From Streptomyces sp. NBC_01478 (lineage in GTDB: Bacteria > Actinomycetota > Actinomycetes > Streptomycetales > Streptomycetaceae): DNA of 64,000 nucleotides. The notes beneath the pieces are model-generated. The model had not been told where the DNA came from and made no database searches. It saw only the letters and a program-made list of their open reading frames with translations. The stretch covers positions 11,203,501 to 11,267,500 of the forward strand of contig NZ_CP109444.1 in the NCBI RefSeq assembly GCF_036227225.1, written 5' to 3'. Positions 33,694-46,012 of the stretch are shown here, in pieces. The stretch's first letter is position 1. Each line of letters opens with the position of its first letter. The position numbers were made by a program, and so were the translations under genes.

Positions 33694-34367
33694 CGGGGAG
33701 CCTCCAGCTCTCGGCGCAGGGCGACCAGCGCCCGGCTCGCGGTGGACTTGACCGCCCCGCGGGACAGGCCCAGCGTGTCGGCGATCTGGGCCTCGCTGAG
33801 ATGGGACCAGTACCGCAGGACCAGCACTTCGCGCTGCCGACGGGTCAGCCGGTGCAGGGCGGCGATCACTTCTCCGTGCTCCTCGCGCAGCAGCACGGGT
33901 TCCTCGGCGGAGGGCGCGTGCCCTGCTCGTTCGGGCACGTGGGCCCGTACCGTACGGCGGCGGCGCAGCACCGAGCGCGAGGTGTTGACCACGCTCGTGC
34001 GCAGATACGCGTCGGGGTTGTCCAGGCCGGTCAGCCGCTCGCCGTGGCGGCGGCAGAGCGCGGCGAAGACGTCCTGTACGACGTCCTCCGCCGTGGGCAG
34101 GTCGTCCACCAGGAGCAGGGCCAGCCGGACCAGGTCCAGGCGGCGGTGGGAGTAGAGCTCGTCGATGCCGGGTTCACCGAGGTCGGCGTGGCCGGCCGGC
34201 GAGTCCGGGAGCGCGGGTGACCGGCCACCCGAGACTGCTTCGCGCACCAGGCGCCATACCGCTCGTCGCAGCGCGTCGGCCCGGGCGCGCAGGGGGCTGT
34301 GCGCGACCGCAGGCCCGCCGTAGGCCTGCCGGGCCGGGGCGGCCGGGGTCGTCGTCGCTGTGCTCAT
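33690..34367 (-). CDS. SigE-family RNA polymerase sigma factor
   Basis: This is a 225-residue ECF-like sigma factor of the SigE/SigJ-type actinobacterial group. Region 2 is visible around LYSHRRLDLVRLALLLVDDL and AEDVVQDVFAALCRR. Region 4 is RLTRRQREVLVLRYWSHLSEAQI followed by LGLSRGAVKSTASRALVALR. The ATG at 34367 is chosen because GGGAG precedes it. It has a long N-terminal extension (about 65 residues) not typical of minimal ECF factors. The stop overlaps the downstream membrane-protein gene. The exported peptide gene immediately upstream may belong to its regulon. Confidence 0.88.
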   Translation of the reverse strand: MSTATTTPAAPARQAYGGPAVAHSPLRARADALRRAVWRLVREAVSGGRSPALPDSPAGHADLGEPGIDELYSHRRLDLVRLALLLVDDLPTAEDVVQDVFAALCRRHGERLTGLDNPDAYLRTSVVNTSRSVLRRRRTVRAHVPERAGHAPSAEEPVLLREEHGEVIAALHRLTRRQREVLVLRYWSHLSEAQIADTLGLSRGAVKSTASRALVALRRELEAPR

Positions 34368-34421
34368 GGATCTCCCGGACCTCATGGTTCTCGTACTTCC
34401 GCCCGGGAGCACCGGACGGGC

Positions 34422-34457
34422 GGTGGAGCCGCCGGGCGGTGACCCGGCGGCTCCACC
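34422..34457. terminator. strong perfect hairpin terminator
   Basis: GGTGGAGCCGCCGGG (34422-34436) and its exact complement (34443-34457) form a 15-bp stem with a 6-base loop. It lies 12 bp past the stop of the exported peptide gene and before the sigma factor gene. It is T-less, as is typical of GC-rich actinobacterial terminators. Confidence 0.85.
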
Positions 34458-34469
34458 TCGACGGGCTGG

Positions 34470-34796
34470 TTACTTCTCACCCGGGACGGGAGTCGCGTCC
34501 ACCGGTTCCCCGACGTTCGGATAGTCCGGACCGCATTCGCCGACGATGACGGCGGTGTGCTGGGGGAGCGGCTTCGGGTTGCCGACCTTCCCGTCCGGCA
34601 CTGCCTCGACCGGGCTGGGGTCCGGGTCCTCGCACACGCTGAGGTCCACGTTCTTGGCCTTCTGCGGGACGGGCCCGGCGGTGTCGGCATGGGCGGTGAG
34701 GGGGACGCCCACGGCGAGCGCGGCGACGGTGACTCCCAGAGCGAGCCGCACCCGGCCCGAGCGGAGGCGGCTACGGGCAGCCTGACCTGCGGACAT
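34470..34796 (-). CDS. small secreted protein
   Basis: This is a 108-residue precursor. The ATG at 34796 follows GAGGAAA. The signal peptide (RVRLALGVTVAALAVGVPLTAHA) is probably cleaved after AHA near residue 37. The mature part is about 71 residues, Pro/Asp/Val-rich, with two Cys (SVCEDPDP and VGECGPDYP) that could pair, and ends in TPVPGEK. No family is recognised. It has its own terminator and precedes the sigma-factor pair on the same strand. Confidence 0.75.
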   Translation of the reverse strand: MSAGQAARSRLRSGRVRLALGVTVAALAVGVPLTAHADTAGPVPQKAKNVDLSVCEDPDPSPVEAVPDGKVGNPKPLPQHTAVIVGECGPDYPNVGEPVDATPVPGEK

Positions 34797-34961
34797 GTGT
34801 TTCCTCGAATCGTCGATGGTGACGGGACTGTCGGGCCGCCGCCACAGGTGGCTTCCCGTGGCGAAGGCCCTGGCTCGGAGGCGCCTCCACCCGGACAGAC
34901 GTTCCGACGGCATCGAGGTTGCAGGTCGGAAGAATCTTTTCCACGGGGGTCCGCGGCGGCC

Positions 34962-36686
34962 CTACATGTCCAGGACGATGTCCGTGCCCGGCCGGGCGCA
35001 GCAGATCAGGATCTCGCCGTCGGCCGGTGGTTCCAGCGGATCGGGGGAGTAGGTGATCGCGCCCGACAGCAGGGGCGTGACGCAGGTGTGGCACACGCCG
35101 GTGCGGCAGCTCCAGCGGGTGGGTACGTCGCAGGCGTCGGCGAGTTCGAGCACACTGCGGTCGCCGTCGTCGAACGGGACGGCGATGCCGCTGCGCGCGA
35201 AGGTCACCAGCGGGCCCGTTCCAGGCGGTCCCGAGGGCGGGTGAGGCGCTCGGGCGGGTCGGTCGGTGAGGCCGGGGTTGACGGCGTCCAGAGTTCCGAA
35301 CAGTTCGGTGTGGATGCGTGCCGGGTCGATGCCGGCCTCGGTGAGGGCCTGCCGCATGTCGGTCATGAAGGGGGCTGGGCCGCAGACGTAGGCGGTCGCG
35401 TCGGCCGGGACGGACAGGGCGAGCAGCCTCTCCTTCGTGAGGCGTCCCGGCGCGGCACGGGCGCGCTGCCGTTCCTCGGGTGTGGCCGCACTGTAGAACA
35501 CGTGCTCGTGCGCGTCCGGCAGTGAGGTGAGCAGCTCGTGCGCCTCGGCGGCGAGGGGGTGCTCGCGGGGGCCGCGGGCGCCGTGGATCCACCAGACCTC
35601 ACGCTTGCTGCCCTGCGCGGCGAGCGCGTGCAGCATGGACAGCACCGGCGTGAGACCGATGCCGGCGGAGACGAGGAGCACCGGTCCGCTGCCCTCGGCG
35701 TACACGAACTCCCCACGGGGCGCGGCGACTTCGAGGACGGCGCCGGGCCGTAGCCGCGTGGTCAGATAGCCGCTCGCGGTGCCGTGCGGCTCGTGTTTGA
35801 CGCTGATCCGGTAGCTGTCGGCGTCGGGCGCGGCGGACAGCGAGTAGCTGCGCACGGGGGCGGGGCCGGTCGTGGCGGGGACGCGCAGGGTCAGGTACTG
35901 GCCCGCGCGGGCGGCCGGGAGCGGGGAGTCGTCCGGGGCGGTCAGCCGGATCGAGGTGACCGTCGTGCTCTCGGGGATCACGTCCGTCACCCGCAGGTCG
36001 CGGAAACCGGCCCAGGCCGGGCGGGCCGCGGGCTCCGAACCGTCGGCCGCGGCGAGCAGTTCACGGAACGAGCCCTGCCAGCCGGGGCTCAGCGCGGGGA
36101 TGTCCAGGGCTTGGCGCAGCTTGGCGGGGTCGCGGCCGGGGAGATAGAGCAGCGCGTCGGTGTCGGCCACGCTCAGCGCGTTTGGACCGGTCCTGGTCCG
36201 CACGATCCGGTCGCCGGCCTGCAACCGCCCCTCCTGTACGACCCGCATGTAGAAACCGGGACGGTGATGGCTCACCAGCAGCGCGGCCAGCTCGGGCGCG
36301 CCGAAGCGCATGCCGACGCGATAGCAGGTGACACGCGGCTGGGTGACCTCGAACTCGGCCTCCCCGATGCGGTACCGGTCGCCGATGCACACCTCGTCGT
36401 CGAGCAGGCCGTCCACGGTGAGGTTCTCGCCGAACTGGCCGTAACCGAGATCGTCCCGGCCGAAGTGCCGCTGCCAGTGCCGGTACGACTGGATCTGGTA
36501 GACGAGCACGGCGCGCTGCTCGCCGCCGTGGCCGGCGGTGTCGCCCTGTCCGTCGCCGTCGATGTTGAGCCGCCGGACCATCGCCGGGCCGATCACCGGG
36601 TACTTCCACACGCCGGTGTGGACGGTCCTGCCCTGCCAGGGAACGTCCTTCGGCATGCCGACATTCACCGACAGCAGCGTGGGCAT
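34962..36686 (-). CDS. MOSC domain fused to FAD/NAD(P) reductase and 2Fe-2S ferredoxin
   Basis: This 574-residue three-part fusion has a MOSC domain at about 1-165 (GHGGEQRAVLVYQIQSYRHW, FGENLTVDG, and TCYRVGMRFG with the conserved Cys). A ferredoxin-reductase part follows (about 230-460), with flavin motif VRSYSLSAAP and nucleotide motif LVSAGIGLTPVLSML. The C-terminal plant-type 2Fe-2S domain has the cluster Cys set in WSCRTGVCHTC and CCARP. MOSC domains handle molybdenum cofactor-linked sulfur or oxo chemistry, and YiiM-like proteins reduce N-hydroxylated compounds. The fusion suggests a self-sufficient NAD(P)H-driven reductase. It is monocistronic. Confidence 0.9.
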   Translation of the reverse strand: MPTLLSVNVGMPKDVPWQGRTVHTGVWKYPVIGPAMVRRLNIDGDGQGDTAGHGGEQRAVLVYQIQSYRHWQRHFGRDDLGYGQFGENLTVDGLLDDEVCIGDRYRIGEAEFEVTQPRVTCYRVGMRFGAPELAALLVSHHRPGFYMRVVQEGRLQAGDRIVRTRTGPNALSVADTDALLYLPGRDPAKLRQALDIPALSPGWQGSFRELLAAADGSEPAARPAWAGFRDLRVTDVIPESTTVTSIRLTAPDDSPLPAARAGQYLTLRVPATTGPAPVRSYSLSAAPDADSYRISVKHEPHGTASGYLTTRLRPGAVLEVAAPRGEFVYAEGSGPVLLVSAGIGLTPVLSMLHALAAQGSKREVWWIHGARGPREHPLAAEAHELLTSLPDAHEHVFYSAATPEERQRARAAPGRLTKERLLALSVPADATAYVCGPAPFMTDMRQALTEAGIDPARIHTELFGTLDAVNPGLTDRPARAPHPPSGPPGTGPLVTFARSGIAVPFDDGDRSVLELADACDVPTRWSCRTGVCHTCVTPLLSGAITYSPDPLEPPADGEILICCARPGTDIVLDM

Positions 36687-36805
36687 CGGGAGCTCCTTCC
36701 CGTGGGGACGCCCGGTACGGCCGGGGCCCCGGGACGGCAGTCGTCCCCTCCCATACTGAGGGTGCGGTCCCCGCCGTGCGAGACCGCGCCCTCAGCGGTA
36801 CCGAC

Positions 36806-39844
<3,039 letters not shown>

Positions 39845-42583
39845 CTACCGGAGCACGAGGCTGTGGATCTCCCATGGACCGAGGACGAGGTCGAGCTCGC
39901 CCTGGACCGGGGACTGGGAGATCGTCCGGCCCAGCAGATCGACGGTGGCGGCCTCGGTGAACGCCCCCGTCACCCGGACCGCCGTCGACGCTCTGTCGCT
40001 CATCGCGGTCAGCCGTACCTCGGTGCCGGGTCCGTGCTCGTCGTCGGTGACACGGTGGACGGCCGAGACGAGGACGTCCTTCCCGTCGACCCGCAACCCG
40101 GTGGTGTCGGGCGGCAGTCGAGCCCCGGCGGGCGCGGTCCCACGAGCGACCAGTACGTCGCCGCGGAACTCCTCGGCGAGAGCGACCGCGTTCGCGCCGC
40201 GCCAGCCGGTCTTTCTCGTCGAGGGCACGACGGCGAACCGGTTCTCGATCCGCATCCCGAGGTCCTGCGCACCGGGTACGGGGATCTCGCTCGCCGCCGG
40301 TTCGTCGCGCAGGGGATGGATGTTGACACTGATCGAGCCGATCGCGCGCAGCAGCGTGATCGCGAGTTCGGAGCCCTCGCCGACCAGTTCGTACTCGCTG
40401 GAGTGGTCGAGCAGGACGGTGGCGGCACCGGCCGACACGAAGGCATCGGCCGGGAAGGTCGGCAGCGGATACTCGCCCCAGCCGCCCTCGGCGGTCAACC
40501 CGCGCTCGGTGACGGCGAATTGACCGGCCGAGGCGGAGGTCGTCACCGGCTCGGGCAGCGGTACGTGCAAGCGCAGCCGGTGGTCGGCGGACTGGTTGAG
40601 GAACGACGTGGAGACCCGCACGAACGACTCGCCCACGCGCACCTCCACGAGTGTCTCCACCGGCGTCGGCACGGTCCGCTCGCCGCGCACATCGCGGTCG
40701 GCGGAGAGGGCGGCCGGCCACGCGTAGACACGGGTGACCCGCAGCCGCGCACGCAATGGACCGTTCTCGACGAGCTCGACGGTGACGTCCGTCGGCTCCG
40801 ACACGAGGACGTCGTGCGCCGGAGGAGCGTAGTTGTAGCTGTCGCCCCGGTCCCCGCCGTCGACGAGCCGGCCGACTCCGTACAGCACGGTGCCGTCGGA
40901 GCCGGTGACGTCCAGGGTGCCGTCGGCGGCGACCGCGACCTCGACCAGACCGTTGGACAGGGAGCGGTCCGTCGCCGTAGCGGGATCGTGCGACGGTACG
41001 GCGACGGAGGCGCGGTCGCCCGGCCCGACCCGGAAGGACGCGAGCCCGGAAGCGGGAACGCGCACGGGGACGAGGGCGGTGGCCCGGGCCTCCTCCAGCG
41101 TCAGGACCCGCCAGTCACCCGGATGTGCGGCCGCCGCCGCGGCGACCTCGCGGCGCAGGATCAACAGGTCGAAGGGGCCGCTGGTCGGCACCTCGGCGAG
41201 GTGGAACACGAGGGCGCCGGGGGTGAGTTCGTAGTGGTCGATCTGGCGGCCGAAGAGCTCGCGGCGGTGGATACGGCGCAGGACGCGTTCGAGCTGCGAG
41301 GCGTCCATGTGCTCGTCGCTGAGGACGGTCGGAGCCTCGGAGACCAACTGCACGGGGGCCGTGGAGCCGTCGGCGGTGGTCGCGACGAGCGCGCCGCCCT
41401 CGGGCGGGGCCACGACGTCCACCTCGACCAGCACCGAACGGTCGAACGGCAGCGGGTTGGCGACCAGATGACCGTCGCCCGGCACCCGGGCGGCGGGCCC
41501 GGAGAGCGCCGCGTCCCGTACGGCACGCGCCGTCTGCGCGGCTTCGGCGAGCCGTGCGGCGACCTGGTCGCAGGTCTCGTCGGTGCCGGAGCCGACGACC
41601 GAGTCGTGCGCGGTCGACTCGATGATCTTGTGCCAGGCAAGGTCCAGGAACGGCGAGTCGTCGCGCCAGGACCACAGGGCGTTCATGCGCTCGGCGTGGT
41701 CGATCGTGCGCTCCGCGAGCGCCATCCGCTGCTTGAGCCCGAGCCGCACCGAGAGCACGCCCGGGAGGATGTTGCCGCGCACATGACTGCGCAGCTCACC
41801 GGTGACGACGGCGGACACCTCGTCACGGACGTGCTTGCGGAGGTATTCGTCGAGGGTGGCGACGGTGATCGCCCGGCCCGCGTCGGCGGCTTGCCGCAGC
41901 CAGGACGCGAGTTGGGGGTCGGGTGCGTTGTGGTCGGTGCCGGCCATCGCCAACACCGGGTCGCCGCCCCACCGTTCGGCCGTCATCTCCGCGTAGTCGC
42001 CGAGCGCGCGGCCGATCCGGCCGGGTACCAGCAGGACGTCGAGGCCGTTGTCGTAGCCGTCGAAGAGGAACTCGGTACGCACCTGGGAGCCGTCCGGCGC
42101 CCGCCAGTCGAAGGCGTGGCCCTCGACGGAGCCGGGCACCCCGCGCCACAGCGCCGCGTGTTCGATGCCGGCGCGGGCGAGGATCTGCGGCATCTGCGCG
42201 ATGTGGCCGAACATGTCCGGCAGATAGCCGATCGGCATCGCGCCACCCAGCTCGGCCGCGGCCGCCCAGCCCATCCGCAGATTACGGACGATGGTCTCGC
42301 CGGAGCAGAGGAACTCGTCGAGCAGGATCAGCCACGGCCCGACCGCCAGCCGGCCCTCGCCGACCAGGGCCGCGACACGCTCGCGGTTCTCCGGCCGCAT
42401 CTCCAAGTAGTCCTCGATCGCGGCCATCTGACCGTCGACGGTGAACCGGAAGTCCGGGTCCGACTCCGCCGTCTCCAGCACGGTGTCGAGGGCGGCGACG
42501 AGCCGGTGCCGGAACACCTGGAAGGGCTCGTACCACTCCCGGTCCCAGTGGAAATGGGGCACGAAGACAGCGGAGTCGGTCAT
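39845..42583 (-). CDS. GH38 alpha-mannosidase
   Basis: This 912-residue enzyme opens with VPHFHWDREWY (zinc ligands H10/D14 region) typical of GH38. The nucleophile Asp is in GYLPDMFGHIAQMPQI (D123), and WRGVPGSVEGHAFDWRAPDGS and IIESTAHDSVVGSGTDE are further family landmarks. Large C-terminal beta domains follow (from about 430). No signal peptide, so it acts in the cytoplasm. The start at 42583 is chosen because the protein-like sequence begins there. It is encoded between the ABC permeases and the beta-galactosidase. Confidence 0.92.
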   Translation of the reverse strand: MTDSAVFVPHFHWDREWYEPFQVFRHRLVAALDTVLETAESDPDFRFTVDGQMAAIEDYLEMRPENRERVAALVGEGRLAVGPWLILLDEFLCSGETIVRNLRMGWAAAAELGGAMPIGYLPDMFGHIAQMPQILARAGIEHAALWRGVPGSVEGHAFDWRAPDGSQVRTEFLFDGYDNGLDVLLVPGRIGRALGDYAEMTAERWGGDPVLAMAGTDHNAPDPQLASWLRQAADAGRAITVATLDEYLRKHVRDEVSAVVTGELRSHVRGNILPGVLSVRLGLKQRMALAERTIDHAERMNALWSWRDDSPFLDLAWHKIIESTAHDSVVGSGTDETCDQVAARLAEAAQTARAVRDAALSGPAARVPGDGHLVANPLPFDRSVLVEVDVVAPPEGGALVATTADGSTAPVQLVSEAPTVLSDEHMDASQLERVLRRIHRRELFGRQIDHYELTPGALVFHLAEVPTSGPFDLLILRREVAAAAAAHPGDWRVLTLEEARATALVPVRVPASGLASFRVGPGDRASVAVPSHDPATATDRSLSNGLVEVAVAADGTLDVTGSDGTVLYGVGRLVDGGDRGDSYNYAPPAHDVLVSEPTDVTVELVENGPLRARLRVTRVYAWPAALSADRDVRGERTVPTPVETLVEVRVGESFVRVSTSFLNQSADHRLRLHVPLPEPVTTSASAGQFAVTERGLTAEGGWGEYPLPTFPADAFVSAGAATVLLDHSSEYELVGEGSELAITLLRAIGSISVNIHPLRDEPAASEIPVPGAQDLGMRIENRFAVVPSTRKTGWRGANAVALAEEFRGDVLVARGTAPAGARLPPDTTGLRVDGKDVLVSAVHRVTDDEHGPGTEVRLTAMSDRASTAVRVTGAFTEAATVDLLGRTISQSPVQGELDLVLGPWEIHSLVLR

Positions 42584-42612
42584 GGCGGGAGACACCTTCT
42601 GTGCGGGGACGG

Positions 42613-43470
42613 TCACTTGAGGGAACCGGCGGCGAGACCGGTGCGCCAGAACCGCTGGAGCAGGATGAACAGGATGATCACGGGCACGATCGACACCAAC
42701 GACCCGGTGATGACGGACTCCTGGAGCAGCGGGGCGCGGGCGGTCTGGCCGTTCCACTCGTACAGGCCGAGCGTGATCGGGAAGAGCGACTCCTTCTGCA
42801 GCATCACCATCGGCAGGAAGAAGTTGTTCCAGATGGCGACGAACTGGAACAGGAAGATCGTCACCAGCGACGGCGTCATCAGCTTGAACGCCACCGAGAA
42901 GAACGTGCGGAACTCACCCGCCCCGTCCAGCCGTGCCGACTCCAACAGCTCTTGCGGAACGGCCGCGTTGGCGAAGATCCGCGCGAGATAGACACCGAAC
43001 GGGCTGACGATGCTGGGCAGGAACACCGCGAAGTACGTGTTGACGATCCCGGTCGCCGAGAACAGCAGGAACAGCGGGAGCGCCAGCGCGGTGGTCGGGA
43101 CCAGGACACCGCCAAGGATCACGGAGAACAGGAACTCCCGTCCCCGGAACCGGAACTTGGCGAGCGCGTAGCCGCACAGCGCCGAGATCAGCGTTCCCAC
43201 GGCCGCACCCAGCACGGCGTAGATCACGGTGTTGAGGGCCCAGCGGCCGAAGATGCCGTCGCTGCGGGTGAACAGGACCCGCAGGTTCTCGAACAGGTTG
43301 AAGTGCGAGAACGCCAGGCCGTTGGTGGCGGCGAGGTCGCCCTGCGGCTTGGTGGAGGCGACGATCAGGAAGTAGATCGGCAGCAGGAAGTAGATCGCCA
43401 GCAGCAGCATCAGCGCCATCGCGGCGGTACGGCTGACCTGGCTCTCACGGTTGACGGATCGGTTGGTCAC
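42613..43470 (-). CDS. ABC sugar transporter permease (MalG-like)
   Basis: This is a 285-residue permease with six hydrophobic helices and an EAA loop (ELLESARLDGAGEFRTFFSV). The GTG at 43470 overlaps the stop of the previous permease as GTGA. It is the second channel subunit of the mannosidase/galactosidase operon importer. Confidence 0.93.
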   Translation of the reverse strand: MTNRSVNRESQVSRTAAMALMLLLAIYFLLPIYFLIVASTKPQGDLAATNGLAFSHFNLFENLRVLFTRSDGIFGRWALNTVIYAVLGAAVGTLISALCGYALAKFRFRGREFLFSVILGGVLVPTTALALPLFLLFSATGIVNTYFAVFLPSIVSPFGVYLARIFANAAVPQELLESARLDGAGEFRTFFSVAFKLMTPSLVTIFLFQFVAIWNNFFLPMVMLQKESLFPITLGLYEWNGQTARAPLLQESVITGSLVSIVPVIILFILLQRFWRTGLAAGSLK

Positions 43471-44414
43471 AGGCCGGCCCTCTTCGACGTCAGTCGCATG
43501 AACCCGAAGCTCAGGACGAAGGTGATGACGGCGATGACCACGGAGATCGCCGCGGCCTGCTGGTAGTTGTTCCCGGAGGCCACCGCGTAGGCGAGCATGT
43601 TCGGCGTGAACGTGCTGGAGATGTTCGAGGAGATCTGCCGCAGCACGGCCGGCTCGGCGTAGAGCTGGAGCGTGCCGATGATCGAGAACACCGTGGTGAG
43701 GACGATCGACGGGGCGATGATCGGGACCTTGATCCGCCACGCGATGGCCCAGTTGCTCGCGCCGTCGAGCTTGGCGGCCTCGTACAGCTCCTGCGGGATC
43801 GACTGCAGCGCCGAGAACATGATCAGCATGTTGTAGCCGGTCCACAGCCACGTGGAGATGTTCGCCGCCGACCAGAGCACCGCGCCCGGCCCGAGGAAGT
43901 CGGGCTTGAGTCCGATGTCGTTCAACAGGTCGACGACGGGGCTGAGTTGGGGCGAGTAGAGGTACGACCACATGATCGCGGCGATGACACCGGGCACCGC
44001 GTACGGCATGAACGCGGCGATGCGGAAGGCGGACTTGAGCCGCAGCAGGGGAGTGTCGAGGAGCAGCGCGATGACCAGCGCGACGAACAGCATCACCGGC
44101 ACCTGCACGATGCCGAACAGCCCGATGCGTCCGATGCTGGACCAGAACTCGTCGTTCTGGAAGACCTTCCCGTACTGCTCGAAGCCGCCGAAGGTCGTGT
44201 ACGAGGTGCCGTACTGACCGCCGGTGCGGCGCACGACGCGGACGCTCTGCCACAGCGCGTAGCCGACCGGCACCAGGTAGAACAGCACGAACGGGAGGAA
44301 GAAGGGGATCACGAACGCGAAGATGGTGCCCGCCCGGGGGCCACCGCCGTTGAGACGGCGGCGGCCCCCGGGTGACCGCACCACGCGTGTCGCGCGGGTT
44401 GCGATGTCGGTCAT
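43467..44414 (-). CDS. ABC sugar transporter permease (MalF-like)
   Basis: This is a 315-residue permease: cytoplasmic N-terminal tail, first helix FVIPFFLPFVLFYLVPVGYA, six helices in all, and EAA loop ELYEAAKLDGASNWAIAWRI. It begins 7 bp after the binding-protein stop and overlaps the second permease. No ATPase gene is present, so a shared MsiK-type ATPase is expected. Confidence 0.93.
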   Translation of the reverse strand: MTDIATRATRVVRSPGGRRRLNGGGPRAGTIFAFVIPFFLPFVLFYLVPVGYALWQSVRVVRRTGGQYGTSYTTFGGFEQYGKVFQNDEFWSSIGRIGLFGIVQVPVMLFVALVIALLLDTPLLRLKSAFRIAAFMPYAVPGVIAAIMWSYLYSPQLSPVVDLLNDIGLKPDFLGPGAVLWSAANISTWLWTGYNMLIMFSALQSIPQELYEAAKLDGASNWAIAWRIKVPIIAPSIVLTTVFSIIGTLQLYAEPAVLRQISSNISSTFTPNMLAYAVASGNNYQQAAAISVVIAVITFVLSFGFMRLTSKRAGL

Positions 44415-44421
44415 TGCGCGG

Positions 44422-45756
44422 TCACTTGCCCGCCGCGGCCGGGATCGCCTGGTCCTTCATGGACTTCAGCGCGGCCGCCTGCGCCGCCGCCAGCGCGTCG
44501 CTGAGCGTGCCGTCACCGGCCGCCGCCTTGGCCATCGCGTCCTGCAGCGCGAGGTTCACCGTCTTCTGTGTGGGTCCCCAGGCGAAGCTGGTGTTGATCT
44601 TCTTGGACGAGGCGGCGAAGACGTCGAAGATCTTCTCGTTGTTGTAGTACGGAACTCCCTTGGACAGCGCGGGCAGTTGGAGCCCCGCGTCGGCCGCCGG
44701 GTAGAGGCCGCCCAACTGGTTCTCCAGCGCGAGGGCCTCCGGGTCGGTGTTGAGCCAGGTGTTGAACTTGACCGACTCGTAGAGGTGCTTGCTGCCCTTC
44801 ATGAACGCGACGGTCGAGCCGCCCCAGTCACCGGAGGCGCCGTCCGAACCCCACGTCGGCATCGGGACGATCGTCCACTTCCCGGCCTGCTTGGGCAGGT
44901 TGTCGCGGAACATGCTGTAGCCCCAGGCGGCGCCGATGTAGCTGGCGATCTGGTTCTGCTGGTAGGCGGCGTACATCTGCGTCGAACCGTGGGCGAGATC
45001 GGTGCGCACGAGCTTGCCGGAGATCAACTTCTGCCAGTAGTCGGCGACCTGCTTGCTCTGCTGCGACGCGACGGTGACCTGCCACTTGCCGCCGGAGTAG
45101 CCGTACATCTGGGAGTCGCTCTGCCAGAGCAGGCCGTTGAACCACTCCGCGTTGTTCGGGTCGAAGAACGTGATGTCGAGCTTCGAGTCCGCCTTGTGCA
45201 GCTTCTGCGCGGCGGCCGCGTACTCGTCCCAGGTCGTGGGGATCGCGACGCCGTACTTCTTGAAGATGTCGCTGCGAACATAGAGGGCCATCGGGCCGGT
45301 GTCCTGCGGCAGGGCGAACACGCCGGTGTTGCCGAAGCTGGTCTGCGACCAGGTCCACGGCACGAACTTCGACTTGGCGGCGGTGGCGGCCGAGCAGGCG
45401 GAGGCGTCCACGAAGGCGCTCTGGGTGCGCAGGTTGGGGAGTTCGTCGTAGCCGACCTGGGCCAGGTCCGGCGCCTTGCCCGCCTTGAGGGCGTTGCCGA
45501 GGGTGCCGTACTGGTCGTTGGAGATGTTCTTCGTCTCGACCTGGATGTCCGGGTTCTTCTTGTTCCACAGGGCGACGACCTTGTCCATGCCCGGAACGGT
45601 GTTCCAGTACTGGAGGGTGACCTTGCCCTTCGCGGGCGCGCAGGAGGCCGCGGATGTCTTGGCCGACGGCGCGGATGACGAGCATCCGGCGAGTACGGCG
45701 ACACTGGCGGCCACGGCGACGGCGCCGAGGCGGATGCGCGTGACTGTGCTGCTCAT
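44422..45756 (-). CDS. ABC transporter sugar-binding lipoprotein
   Basis: This 444-residue extracellular solute-binding protein starts at 45756 (GGAAACC upstream) and has a lipoprotein signal ending VAVLAGCSSS. The mature part opens GKVTLQYWNTVPGMDKVVAL, as in maltose/glycerol-phosphate-type binding proteins, with VAIPTTWDEYAAAAQKL and VAFMKGSKH later. It would capture the oligosaccharide that the cytoplasmic GH38 and GH2 enzymes degrade. It is the first gene of the operon and lies behind tandem LacI-type operators. Confidence 0.92.
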   Translation of the reverse strand: MSSTVTRIRLGAVAVAASVAVLAGCSSSAPSAKTSAASCAPAKGKVTLQYWNTVPGMDKVVALWNKKNPDIQVETKNISNDQYGTLGNALKAGKAPDLAQVGYDELPNLRTQSAFVDASACSAATAAKSKFVPWTWSQTSFGNTGVFALPQDTGPMALYVRSDIFKKYGVAIPTTWDEYAAAAQKLHKADSKLDITFFDPNNAEWFNGLLWQSDSQMYGYSGGKWQVTVASQQSKQVADYWQKLISGKLVRTDLAHGSTQMYAAYQQNQIASYIGAAWGYSMFRDNLPKQAGKWTIVPMPTWGSDGASGDWGGSTVAFMKGSKHLYESVKFNTWLNTDPEALALENQLGGLYPAADAGLQLPALSKGVPYYNNEKIFDVFAASSKKINTSFAWGPTQKTVNLALQDAMAKAAAGDGTLSDALAAAQAAALKSMKDQAIPAAAGK

Positions 45757-45877
45757 GGTTTCCGTTCCAGACAACGACTAGCGACGGTGCTAGGCGGCTC
45801 GATGCTGATCCCTCGGGCGGGATGCCTTCTGGGTGGAAGGGACGTGGGCACACCATTTGTTGCGGGGTCTAAGAGCG

Positions 45878-45909
45878 TCCCGTGAGCGCTCCCGTGAGCG
45901 CTCACGGGA
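45878..45909. promoter_or_regulatory. two overlapping LacI-type operators
   Basis: TCCCGTGAGCGCTCACGGGA at 45890-45909 is a perfect 20-bp palindrome with the GAGCGCTC core used by LacI-family repressors. The 13 bases TCCCGTGAGCGCT also occur at 45878-45890, so a second, incomplete operator is offset by 12 bp. They lie upstream of the binding-protein gene and downstream of the LacI gene; a leftward TTAGAC -10-like box follows. Confidence 0.85.
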
Positions 45910-46012
45910 CTGCTTGCAAATAGACCTCTTGAAGTGTGTTGCGAATGTTCGGAAGTTTGCGCTCCGGTGCGGGCGGGTGTCAAGACATTCGGACCGGACG
46001 CGGGAGCGGCGG

